Origin: an uncultured Acidimicrobiales bacterium
Lineage (GTDB): Bacteria; Actinomycetota; Acidimicrobiia; Acidimicrobiales; SZUA-35
Assembly: GCA_937922045.1 (NCBI GenBank)
Contig: CAKZXA010000037.1
Location: 1 to 64,000 of the forward strand
Direction of reading: 5' to 3'
DNA length: 64,000 nt
Position 1 is the stretch's first letter; the number at the start of each line of letters is the position of its first letter. The notes beneath the pieces are model-generated. The model saw nothing but the letters and a program-made list of their open reading frames with translations, did no database searches and was not told where the DNA came from. Below are positions 16,921-24,516 of the stretch, piece after piece. Made by a program: the position numbers and the translations under genes.

Positions 16921-17277
16921 CTACCGCCATCCAGCGGCGGCTGCGATCGTGATCCCAAGCCAGGCCGCCAGCACCCCGGCCGTGGCGGTCAACGTCAGGT
17001 AAGCGATAGCCAAGGCGCCTTGCTCCCGTCGAGCCATTTCCGCGACTTCATTTGCGGCCGCCGACCAGGTCGAGAGGGCGCCCAAACCCCCTATCGCGAT
17101 AACAACGGACCAGGGCTCTTCGAGGCCGCTTGCTAGCCCGAGGAGAAAGGAAGCGCAAAGATTGGCAACGAGGGTTCCGACCGGGAAGTCATTGTTTAAC
17201 ACCTGAGCCAGGAGATGGCGGGTGCAGGCACCGACGACGGCGAGAGCCGCGACCAGAATGCCGACGGCCGGGGTCAT
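16921..17277 (-). CDS. crcB: Fluoride ion channel subunit CrcB/Fluc (second copy)
   Basis: 118 residues, four membrane helices. The core TLVANLCASFLLGL and the GGLGALSTWSAAANEV stretch match the CrcB pattern (polar Asn in helix 2, Phe/Ser/Thr turn in helix 3), although the usual GxxGGxTTFSTF is altered to GGLGALSTWSAA. Actinobacteria often encode two subunits that form a heterodimer exporting fluoride. Its ATG overlaps the stop of the first copy (ATGA), fitting stoichiometric production. Confidence 0.85.
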   Translation of the reverse strand: MTPAVGILVAALAVVGACTRHLLAQVLNNDFPVGTLVANLCASFLLGLASGLEEPWSVVIAIGGLGALSTWSAAANEVAEMARREQGALAIAYLTLTATAGVLAAWLGITIAAAAGWR

Positions 17278-17660
17278 ACGAGACGTCCCAGTCGAAAGCC
17301 GAGGCCAGCGGCCAGAACCGCCAGCAGAGGTGTGGCGATGCCCTCGACCGCGGCGATCATCAAGTTGCCCTCTTCAAGCTGCTCGGCCACTTGCAGCGCA
17401 TAGGACGAGAAGGTGGTAAAGCCACCGGCGAACCCGGTGCCTTGGAGGTATCGCTGCCGCCGCGATATGCGTGGTCTGCGACCAACAAGCACACCGAGGA
17501 ACATCGAGCCGAGCACATTGATAGCGACCGTGGCCGACGCTGCATTCGAAGACCCAGCGGCCACCAGTACACCCCAACGGCAGATGGCCCCGATCGCACC
17601 TCCTAGGCCAACGGCGAGCAATGATTCAACGACGGAGCGGAGGCGTTGACTGGTTTGCAC
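17274..17660 (-). CDS. crcB: Fluoride ion channel subunit CrcB/Fluc (first copy)
   Basis: 128 residues from a GTG at 17660 with GAGGAA upstream; the frame is open to 17912 but that part is not CrcB-like. It contains the classic GGAIGAICRWG, the INVLGSMFLGVLVG helix and GTGFAGGFTTFSSYALQ, which holds the Phe box and Thr/Ser residues lining the fluoride path. It forms a two-gene operon with the second copy. I see no fluoride riboswitch upstream. Confidence 0.9.
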   Translation of the reverse strand: MQTSQRLRSVVESLLAVGLGGAIGAICRWGVLVAAGSSNAASATVAINVLGSMFLGVLVGRRPRISRRQRYLQGTGFAGGFTTFSSYALQVAEQLEEGNLMIAAVEGIATPLLAVLAAGLGFRLGRLV

Positions 17661-17821
17661 AGGGCTCAGAAATTCCTCATCGGCGGTGTCATGGCGCCAG
17701 CCTAGACCCTCCGAACCATCTGTCGAAGTACCTCCTCGATCGAGCGATGGTCCCGAATCGATGGTGGTGACCGCGGCGCGGGCGAAACCGATCAGCAGGT
17801 TAACGCCGATAGCCTCGTTGG

Positions 17822-18655
17822 ATGGGTTCAGAGATGGGTGCGGTTGCCTCAAGCATCGAAAAAGCAGAAGCTGGCAATGGCGAAGCCCAGCTGCAGCGCC
17901 GGTGGCGAGCACAGCGTCCTACCGCATCTGTGCTGATGGTGCACGGCATCGGTGAACACTCAGCTCGATACGTTCACGTTGGCGAGTTCTTTGCTTCACG
18001 CGGCTACGACGTCTTGGCCTTCGACAACCAAGGCTTCGGTCAAAGCGGTGGGCGGCGAGGCCATATCGACTCGTTCGCGACCTACATCGACAACATCGAG
18101 ACCCTTATCGTCGAACGGCGATCCCTCGATCTCCCGGTCGTTCTCTATGGCCACTCGTTGGGTGGTCTCATGGCCACTGCATATCTGACGGAGCCCGATC
18201 GACCTCAGCCCGATCTCGCCGTCCTGAGCGCGCCGGCGCTTGCGGCAAACGTGCCTCGATGGCAGCGGATAGCGGCCCCTATTCTCGGCCGCATCACCCC
18301 GAAGCTCTTCGTGCCGACCAAAGATATCCCGGGTCTCTTGAGCCGAGATCCAGCGGTTGAAAAGGCATACAAGGGCGACCCGTTTGTGGTTCGTGGGGCC
18401 ACGTCCAGGCTCGGCCTTGAGATTCTCAAGGCGATGGAGCGTACATCGGCCCGGCTCGAACGCCTGAATGTACCCACCTACGTCTTGCACGGTGAGAACG
18501 ACGCTCTGGTCCCTCAGTGGGCGAGTCGGCCGCTAGAAAACATCGACGGTGTGACCTACCGGAGCTGGCTGGGACTTCTCCACGAGTGCCACAATGAGCC
18601 GGAGAAAGACCAGGTTCTGGCCGAGATCGCCGACTGGGTCGATCAGCGCTGCTAA
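17822..18655 (+). CDS. Alpha/beta hydrolase, monoacylglycerol-lipase-like
   Basis: 277 residues. The fold is recognised from LMVHGIGEHSARY (oxyanion HG), AFDNQGFGQSGG and the nucleophile elbow GHSLGG (Ser112). An acid in LHGENDALV and a His in LLHECHNEPE complete the triad. The arrangement is typical of the monoacylglycerol lipase family (COG2267), acting on lipid esters in the cytosol. The start may be the ATG at 17822 or 17834. The gene overlaps the convergent next gene by 4 bases. Confidence 0.85.
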   Translation: MGSEMGAVASSIEKAEAGNGEAQLQRRWRAQRPTASVLMVHGIGEHSARYVHVGEFFASRGYDVLAFDNQGFGQSGGRRGHIDSFATYIDNIETLIVERRSLDLPVVLYGHSLGGLMATAYLTEPDRPQPDLAVLSAPALAANVPRWQRIAAPILGRITPKLFVPTKDIPGLLSRDPAVEKAYKGDPFVVRGATSRLGLEILKAMERTSARLERLNVPTYVLHGENDALVPQWASRPLENIDGVTYRSWLGLLHECHNEPEKDQVLAEIADWVDQRC

Positions 18656-19710
18656 CCGTTGGCGGGATGGGCTTTCGTTGCCTCATCGTCGACATAGCCA
18701 ACGCCCGCAACCCATGCTGGTGTCGGCGCTGAGGGTTCTCGTGCCACCTTGGCGCGAGGAACTGGAGGGCTCGCGGGCCGTTCGTCGAGAACGATACGTT
18801 GCTGCTGCATGCCCGGGCTGTCGAAGGGCACCGTGGAGGCGTCGTATTCGGGCTGGCGGCGAAGGTCGGCGATAACCCTGGTCGCCCGGGGTTGGGCCAC
18901 TCGGGCCCCTTGGCGACGTTCGAGGAACGGCAGCACGAAGCTCATCGCCAGCAGACCCAGTCCAAAGGCAGCCAGGGTGCTGGCCGGATCGATCATGGCG
19001 CCGAAGAATATCCCGATTGCAGCGTTCACCAGGGCGGTGGAGGTTGGAGCGACCGCGGCAGCCAACCTTGGGATCACAAAGGCCGCTATGAGCCAGAAGG
19101 CCGAGGTCGCGAAACTCCAGAAGGCGACCCGCCGAAGAACGGCGGCGCGATCGGTTGAGATGATGAGCGCTACGCCGATGCCGATCATCGCCGCGAGCCC
19201 AGCAACTCGAGTGAATCGCTCGATCGTTGATCTGAATCGACTGAGCCAGGTAAAGCCGGTTGTTGGCAGCTCGACGGCAACTCGTGGCATCTTGGGCAGG
19301 GCGGAATCGAGGGCTGGTTCGGCCCGGACCAGAGCGTCTCGTCCGGCGTTGGTGAGGAGATCGCCGCGAACGAGCATTGGTTCTTCCACCCCGGTGAGAG
19401 CGTTTCGGTGGGCCCGGGCGATGGCTTCGGTCATGATCGCCTGAACCTCGGGTTGGGCCAGGGCGTCCTCGGCCGCCGTTCGTAGGTTGGCTCGTGGGAA
19501 TGGAACTTCAGGAGGGAGCTTCTGTTCCAACCCACTGGCCAAGCGAGCGCTTAGGGCGTTTTGAACCGATGAGTTGGCGAAAAGTTCGGTGGCCAACTCC
19601 TCGCTTCGGCTGGGATCGAGCACCGTGTTTAGAAGCACCACACCGGCCCAGGCCAGCGAGGCCAGCAGCAATGACAATCCGATAATGAGGGAGGCTAGGC
19701 CTCGACGCAT
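18652..19710 (-). CDS. Hypothetical membrane protein
   Basis: 352 residues: one N-terminal hydrophobic helix, an exported domain of about 130 residues (from LDPSRSEELATELF to the VELPTTG region), then three to four helices (residues about 168-275) and a Pro/Arg-rich cytosolic tail. This arrangement, with an exported helical domain between the first and second helices, recurs in actinobacterial proteins of unknown function. No catalytic motif is visible. Confidence 0.7.
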   Translation of the reverse strand: MRRGLASLIIGLSLLLASLAWAGVVLLNTVLDPSRSEELATELFANSSVQNALSARLASGLEQKLPPEVPFPRANLRTAAEDALAQPEVQAIMTEAIARAHRNALTGVEEPMLVRGDLLTNAGRDALVRAEPALDSALPKMPRVAVELPTTGFTWLSRFRSTIERFTRVAGLAAMIGIGVALIISTDRAAVLRRVAFWSFATSAFWLIAAFVIPRLAAAVAPTSTALVNAAIGIFFGAMIDPASTLAAFGLGLLAMSFVLPFLERRQGARVAQPRATRVIADLRRQPEYDASTVPFDSPGMQQQRIVLDERPASPPVPRAKVAREPSAPTPAWVAGVGYVDDEATKAHPANG

Positions 19711-19752
19711 TGGTCTCTCCAGATCCTTGTACTCGACTCATGGAAGGTGTCG

Positions 19753-20565
19753 ATGGCGGGCCGGGTCGACCTAGCGCCGGATGTGCTCGCAGTGCGCTCA
19801 CCCGGTACGGTCGTCGGAGTGGCTGCCACGGACACCCTCATCCTTCTGATCGGCGGTTTCTTCGCTGGTGTGATCAATTCGATGGCGGGAGGCGGATCTA
19901 TGCTCACCGTGCCGCTCCTCTCCCTAGCTGGTGTGGGCGGAAACGTCGCCAATGGGACGAACCGGGTGGCTGTCTTTGTCCAGAATCTTAGCTCGGCCTA
20001 TGGCTACGCTCGTCGCGGCGTAATCGAGAAGGCCGAGACGATCCGGGTGCTCATGCCGGTGCTGGCTGGAGGCCTCGTCGGCTCCTTGGCCGTCGTGCAG
20101 GTACCCGACCGTCTTTTCGAGCAGATCTTTGGGGTAATCATGCTGCCCCTGCTCGTCCTGTCGATCCGCAAGCCGAAGGCCGATACGACCTCTGCGCCGT
20201 GGCCGCCGTGGCTCTCGTTCATCGTGTTTTTTGGCGTTGGCTTCTACGGAGGGGCGGTTCAGGCCGGGGTGGGCCTGCTCTTCCTGCTGGTTCTGGCCCG
20301 GGCAGGGTTCGATCTGGTTACGGCCAACGCCATGAAGACGGCGTTGATCCTGGGCATAACCGCCATTGCCTTACCGGTCTTCATCTACCACGGACATGTC
20401 CGTTGGCTTGCGGCGTTCATCCTGAGCGTAGGTATGGGCGTCGGGGGATTTGTAGGAGCGAACCTGGCCGTCGACGGGGGTGAACGCCTGATTCGCCCGG
20501 TGATGATCGTGGTCGTCCTGGCCCTTGCATCGAGGATGCTTGGGCTCTGGGATCTTGTGATCTAG
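19753..20565 (+). CDS. TauE/SafE-family anion exporter
   Basis: About 270 residues with eight hydrophobic helices. The repeated family motif is visible as GGFFAGVINSMAGGGSMLTVPLL and again as GFYGGAVQAGVGLLFLL. ATG at 19753 follows GGAAGG; the frame is open to a GTG at 19747. Family members export sulfite, sulfoacetate or related anions, often next to sulfonate-degradation genes. Here the sulfonate locus starts about 2 kb downstream of this gene with map and a YqgE gene in between, so a role in sulfite release is possible but not proven. Confidence 0.8.
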   Translation: MAGRVDLAPDVLAVRSPGTVVGVAATDTLILLIGGFFAGVINSMAGGGSMLTVPLLSLAGVGGNVANGTNRVAVFVQNLSSAYGYARRGVIEKAETIRVLMPVLAGGLVGSLAVVQVPDRLFEQIFGVIMLPLLVLSIRKPKADTTSAPWPPWLSFIVFFGVGFYGGAVQAGVGLLFLLVLARAGFDLVTANAMKTALILGITAIALPVFIYHGHVRWLAAFILSVGMGVGGFVGANLAVDGGERLIRPVMIVVVLALASRMLGLWDLVI

Positions 20566-21536
20566 CCAGCGACAGTGGTGAGCGCCCAGAAGGGGTGGAT
20601 CGAGGTGTCTGACGGTGTTGTCAGAATCTCGGCGCCGTCGTCGTTGATCACGAGGGTGTGCTCGAACTGGGCTGTTCGGCTCAGATCGGTGGTTACCGCT
20701 GTCCAGCCGTCGTTCCACATCTGAGCGCGCCACGAGCCCATCGTGATCATCGGTTCGATCGTGAAGGTCATGCCAGGCTCGATGACATCGGTGAGGCGTG
20801 GATGGAAGTAGTGGCTGATCTGGAGATCGGTATGAAACTGCTCGCCGATTCCGTGGCCGACGAAATCGCGTACGACGCCATAGCCGCGGTCTTCGGCGTA
20901 GGTCTGGATGGCTCGACCAATGGCGTTGATCTGATTGCCAGGCTTTGCCGCTTCGATGCCTTTCTCCAGGCAGTCTCGCGTTACCTGGACGAGTTGGCGG
21001 GAAGCCTCGTCGACGTCGCCGACGAGGAAGGTTGCGTTGGTGTCACCGTGAACACCCTCCTTGAAAAGGGTTACGTCAAGGTTGACGATGTCGCCTTCGA
21101 CCAGTGGCCGATCATCGGGGATGCCATGGCAGATGACTTCGTTCACCGAGCTGCAGATCGACTTAGGAAACGGACTGACAGGGCCGGGGTAGCCCAGCGG
21201 TGATGGATAACTATTGCGCTCGATCGCTCCCTGGTGGCAGGCAATATCGATCTCTTCGGTCGTGGCGCCGGGCTGGCACAAGGTGCCGAGGTAGGCCAGG
21301 AGATCGGCGGCTTCGCGCCCGGTTCGGCGCATCCGCTCCAGGATTTCGGGTGACTTGACCCGCGGTTCATCCCAACGCTCGACGTCGCCGCCGTCGGCCC
21401 AGGTTGGTTTAGCAATGGTGTCTGGCACCGTCCGCATTGGCGAGATCACGCCTTGTTGTACGGTGGCGCCGACATTGCGGTGGCAGCGCTTGAATTTCTT
21501 GCCGCTGCCGCACCAGCAGGGGTCGTTTGCCTTCAC
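20562..21536 (-). CDS. map: Methionine aminopeptidase with N-terminal SEC-C zinc motif
   Basis: 324 residues. It removes the initiator Met from new proteins. The first 20 residues carry a SEC-C motif (C7, C9, C18, H19), followed by a linker and the type I catalytic domain. The five metal ligands are readable as D154, D165, H228, E261 and E292 in NLDVTL, HGDTNAT, GHGIGEQFHT, TIEPMI and FEHT. SEC-C carrying MetAPs are known from actinobacteria, where the motif may help docking to the ribosome. The 3' end overlaps the TauE/SafE gene by four bases. Confidence 0.95.
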   Translation of the reverse strand: MKANDPCWCGSGKKFKRCHRNVGATVQQGVISPMRTVPDTIAKPTWADGGDVERWDEPRVKSPEILERMRRTGREAADLLAYLGTLCQPGATTEEIDIACHQGAIERNSYPSPLGYPGPVSPFPKSICSSVNEVICHGIPDDRPLVEGDIVNLDVTLFKEGVHGDTNATFLVGDVDEASRQLVQVTRDCLEKGIEAAKPGNQINAIGRAIQTYAEDRGYGVVRDFVGHGIGEQFHTDLQISHYFHPRLTDVIEPGMTFTIEPMITMGSWRAQMWNDGWTAVTTDLSRTAQFEHTLVINDDGAEILTTPSDTSIHPFWALTTVAG

Positions 21537-21883
21537 GATTCACCGATCCTTGACGAGCAACAGGTGCTTTCAAGCATAGAGGGGATTAGTGCCCAAATGA
21601 TTGGCGTGTGGTGCTGGTGATGCTATGTTCATGTCCCACCACACGCATCGTGTATGCAGCGTTGGCAGCCTTGGTAAGCCGCCAACAGCGTCTACGAGCG
21701 TAAAGTACAGTAGAAGGCAGAAAGTCAACTATCCTGTTTCGGTCTGGGCTAAGCTGCCTAGCGAGCGGGTGTGGCATGCGGGCACTGCGAAGTGAACATG
21801 GCGATCGACAACTGCGTAAAGGAACGTGACAGCGCGCCGATGGGTACCGGTGTGATGTTTGCGCGCCGAGCAAGGAAGAACTG
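21537..21883. other. Intergenic region with two inverted repeats
   Basis: 347 bases without a convincing gene. GCGTGTGGTG at 21604-21613 is perfectly complementary to 21637-21646 (23-base spacer), and GTTGGC at 21661-21666 pairs with 21681-21686. It must include the promoters of map (leftward) and of the YqgE gene (rightward). The largest open frames here are Ser/Lys-rich and lack start signals. Confidence 0.4.
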
Positions 21884-22456
21884 ATGGAGGAAGCGAGAGC
21901 CCCGTATCTGGGCGCGTCGCTTGCGGGCCGGATCCTTATCTTGCGACCGGACCTCCAAGACGCCCGCTTCGACGCGAGCCTGACCCTCATCCTCGAGCAT
22001 GGCTCGGAAGGCGCGTTGGGAGTGATCATCAACCGACCATCGACGATGGATATGGCTGAGACGTTGCCCGACTGGGAGGAACTGACCGCCGGTCCCAACG
22101 TCCTGTTCTCCGGTGGCCCTGTCGATCGAGATGCGCTCATCGCCCTAGGTAAACCCGATGATCGCATCGGTCCTGGCCATCTTGTACTCGGTGCGCACCC
22201 GGTCGATCTCGACCATCAGCCAACCCTGGTCGCGGCCGAAGGTATCTCTGCGGTGCGCGTCTTCGCTGGCTACGCCGGTTGGGCGCCCGGCCAGTTGGAA
22301 GACGAAGTCTCCAAAGACAACTGGTGGGTCGTGGATGCCACGATCGACGATCTCTTCACCGACGATCCAAGAGGACTCTGGGCTCGGGTGCTTCGTCGTC
22401 AGACGGGCGAGCTAGCGTGGTTCGCTCACTACCCGGCCGACGCCAGCCTCAACTAG
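21884..22456 (+). CDS. YqgE/AlgH-family protein
   Basis: 190 residues matching DUF179 (YqgE/AlgH) throughout: GRILILRPDLQDARFDASL near the start, EHGSEGALGVIINRPS, LFSGGPVDRDALI, VRVFAGYAGWAPGQLEDEV and WWVVDATIDDLF. The biochemical function of this widespread family is unknown. ATG at 21884 follows AAGGAAGAA. It overlaps the convergent sucD-like gene by eight bases. Confidence 0.92.
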   Translation: MEEARAPYLGASLAGRILILRPDLQDARFDASLTLILEHGSEGALGVIINRPSTMDMAETLPDWEELTAGPNVLFSGGPVDRDALIALGKPDDRIGPGHLVLGAHPVDLDHQPTLVAAEGISAVRVFAGYAGWAPGQLEDEVSKDNWWVVDATIDDLFTDDPRGLWARVLRRQTGELAWFAHYPADASLN

Positions 22457-23339
22457 CAGCCGTGGTGGTCTCGGCCACGGCGGCCGGCACCTGCCAGGGC
22501 GCGTCTACCACAACAGCGCCCGCCTCCTGAAGCGCCTTTCGCTTCGACGCGTAGGTGCCGGTGTTGCCCGAGACGATTGCTCCAGCGTGGCCCATCTTTT
22601 TGCCCGGAGGCGCATGAGCCCCAGCCAAATAGGCGACGACGGGTTTGGTGCTCGTCGCAACAATTTCGGCCGCCTGCTCTTCCTTCACGCCACCGATCTC
22701 ACCGAGGAGCACGATCGCTTCGGTTGCATCGTGGTCGACCAGGGCTTGAACCGCCTCAGCGCTCGATGTGCCCGACACCGGATCGCCGCCAACCCCGATG
22801 AAGGCCGATTGGCCGATGCCGTTGCGGGTCAGTTCGAGGGATACGAGGGTGCCAAGAGATCCGCTTCGCGACACAACCCCAACGGAACCGGGAGTAAAGA
22901 CCGCTGGATTGAAGGCGGGCATGAAGCCGACGAAGCACTCGCCGGGCGTCACGATGCCCGCCGTGTTCGGGCCAATGATCCTGGCACCGGCTTCCCGGGC
23001 CGATCGGGCCATCGCCATGGTGTCGTGGACGGGGATGAACTCGGTCAACACGACCAGCAGCTCAACGCCAGCAGTGAGTGCATCGTCCACCGCTGCTCGC
23101 GCCCCGTTGGCCGGCACGAAGAATACCGATGCGTCGATCGCGGTACCGGAGGCTCGATCAGCCATCGCTTCGGTCGCAGACCCGTAGACGGGTAGTTCGA
23201 GATGGTGTTCGCCAGCGCGCTTGGGGTTGACGCCGCCGATGACATTGGTGCCATAGGCCCGCATCTGCTCGGTCCAAAAGGTTGCCTGCTTGCCGGTGAT
23301 GCCGTGTACCAGGACGGTGGCATTGCGATCGAGAATCAC
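22449..23339 (-). CDS. SucD-like CoA-ligase alpha subunit (ADP-forming), possibly sulfoacetate-CoA ligase
   Basis: 296 residues of the succinyl-CoA synthetase alpha family: CoA-binding VHGITGKQATFW, IIGPNTAGIV, and the phosphohistidine loop PPGKKMGHAGAIVSG with H251. The GTG start overlaps the stop of the beta subunit (GTGA). The three-gene operon places it behind an acylating aldehyde dehydrogenase rather than among TCA genes, so the acid partner may be sulfoacetate instead of succinate; ADP-forming SucCD-type sulfoacetate-CoA ligases are known from a sulfoglycolysis variant (SqwKL). Ordinary succinyl-CoA synthetase remains the alternative. Confidence 0.85.
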   Translation of the reverse strand: MILDRNATVLVHGITGKQATFWTEQMRAYGTNVIGGVNPKRAGEHHLELPVYGSATEAMADRASGTAIDASVFFVPANGARAAVDDALTAGVELLVVLTEFIPVHDTMAMARSAREAGARIIGPNTAGIVTPGECFVGFMPAFNPAVFTPGSVGVVSRSGSLGTLVSLELTRNGIGQSAFIGVGGDPVSGTSSAEAVQALVDHDATEAIVLLGEIGGVKEEQAAEIVATSTKPVVAYLAGAHAPPGKKMGHAGAIVSGNTGTYASKRKALQEAGAVVVDAPWQVPAAVAETTTAAS

Positions 23340-24514
23340 TGCTTGCTCCGGGCGTCGTTGGCGGTTTCGTCGTCAGCGTTGACGGCAGCTCGAACCGCGT
23401 CTTCCATCGTGGGGTAGGGCTCTAGGCCCAGCTCGTTTCGAACCTGTTGACGGGCCTCGTCGGCCCCGGTGCCACTGATAGCGAAGTGGATGGGGATCGA
23501 TGGCGTGAGCGCCTTCCATGCCTCGATCACGCCCGAGGTCATCACGTCACAGCGGGCGAACGCGCCGCAGAAATTCACGACCAGGCTACGAATTCCAGGG
23601 AGTGAAAGCACAAGCTCAAGCGCTGGGATTGCCTTGGTGTAGGCGTCGCCTCCGATCTCAAGGAAGTTGGCTGGTCGTCCACCGCAATGGGCCACAGCGT
23701 CGACGGTGGCCATCGTCAGTCCAGCCCCGTTGGCCAGAATGGCGATGTCGCCGCCGAGCTCGATGAGACGTAGCCCGAGCTCGGCCGCAGCCTTCTCGCG
23801 CTCGGTCCCCGCCGATCGATTCGGCCAATGTTCGCCATCAGGGCGACGATGGTTGGCAGACTCGTCGAGTTCGACCTTGGCGTCTAGCGCAACGACGTGG
23901 CCTGAACGGGTGAGGACGAGCGGGTTGATCTCCACCAACAATGCTTCGTAGTGGACAAAGACGTCGATGACAGCGTTAGTGATGGCCGCTCGCTGCGCTT
24001 CGCTGGACTCGAGATCGGCTGAACGAGGCTTGGTGGATTGAGGCTTGGTGGATTGAGGATTGGTGGATTGAGGATTGGCGTCGGGGCTCGGTCGGTCTGC
24101 CGGATCGAACCGGGTGATCCTCATGTCGTCGGTCAAGGCCTCGACCTCCACACCGCCTCGATCCGACTCCATCAGGATCGGTTCGCCTGTGGCCGGGTCG
24201 ATGGTGGCAGCCAGATACCATTCCTCGGCGATGTCGACGGCCTGTTCAACCAGAACAGCGTCGACCCGGTGCTCGCCGAGCATGGAACCGAGCATGTCGT
24301 TGGCGGCCCTGATGGCCTCCGATACGGTCGCCGCGATGACGACACCCCCAGCCTTGCCTCGGCCCCCAGCAGGAACCTGGGCCTTGACGGCCACCGGGCC
24401 ACCGAGCTCGGTAGCGAACCGCTCGACCTCGTCGACGGTTTGAGCCACCTTGTGGTCTGGAATCGCTATGCCGGCCGACTCAAGGAGGTGTTTGCCCTCG
24501 TATTCCAGCAACAT
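23336..24514 (-). CDS. SucC-like CoA-ligase beta subunit (ADP-forming)
   Basis: 392 residues from the ATG at 24514, eight bases after GAGGAGTG and two bases after the stop of the aldehyde dehydrogenase gene. ATP-grasp landmarks are LLEYEGKHLLESAGI, KAQVPAGGRGKAGGV, VEINPLV and NGAGLTMATVDAV. The segment between residues about 130 and 175, where SucC normally has an ordered stretch, is replaced by a low-complexity linker with repeated NPQST/KPQST. It would form a heterotetramer with the alpha subunit, making ATP from an acyl-CoA or the reverse. Substrate is inferred from context only. Confidence 0.85.
   Translation of the reverse strand: MLLEYEGKHLLESAGIAIPDHKVAQTVDEVERFATELGGPVAVKAQVPAGGRGKAGGVVIAATVSEAIRAANDMLGSMLGEHRVDAVLVEQAVDIAEEWYLAATIDPATGEPILMESDRGGVEVEALTDDMRITRFDPADRPSPDANPQSTNPQSTKPQSTKPRSADLESSEAQRAAITNAVIDVFVHYEALLVEINPLVLTRSGHVVALDAKVELDESANHRRPDGEHWPNRSAGTEREKAAAELGLRLIELGGDIAILANGAGLTMATVDAVAHCGGRPANFLEIGGDAYTKAIPALELVLSLPGIRSLVVNFCGAFARCDVMTSGVIEAWKALTPSIPIHFAISGTGADEARQQVRNELGLEPYPTMEDAVRAAVNADDETANDARSKQ
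24026..24080 (-). repeat. 15-bp tandem repeats inside the sucC-like gene
   Basis: On the plus strand AGGCTTGGTGGATTG occurs at 24026-24040 and 24041-24055, AGGATTGGTGGATTG at 24056-24070, and a partial copy at 24071-24080. In the protein this is NPQST/KPQST at residues about 147-165. The repeat keeps the reading frame. Confidence 0.9.
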
Positions 24515-24516
24515 CG

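Noticed and set aside
17661-17821. Fluoride riboswitch upstream of the crcB pair
   Set aside because: No segment matching the conserved fluoride aptamer pseudoknot could be found by eye.
21601-21795. Small open frame (64 codons) in the map/yqgE gap
   Set aside because: No ribosome-binding site, odd composition, and it spans the inverted repeats.
24026-24080. CRISPR-like array
   Set aside because: Units are 15 bp without spacers and lie inside a coding frame; the same holds for 8045-8116 and 43671-43745. No cas genes are present.
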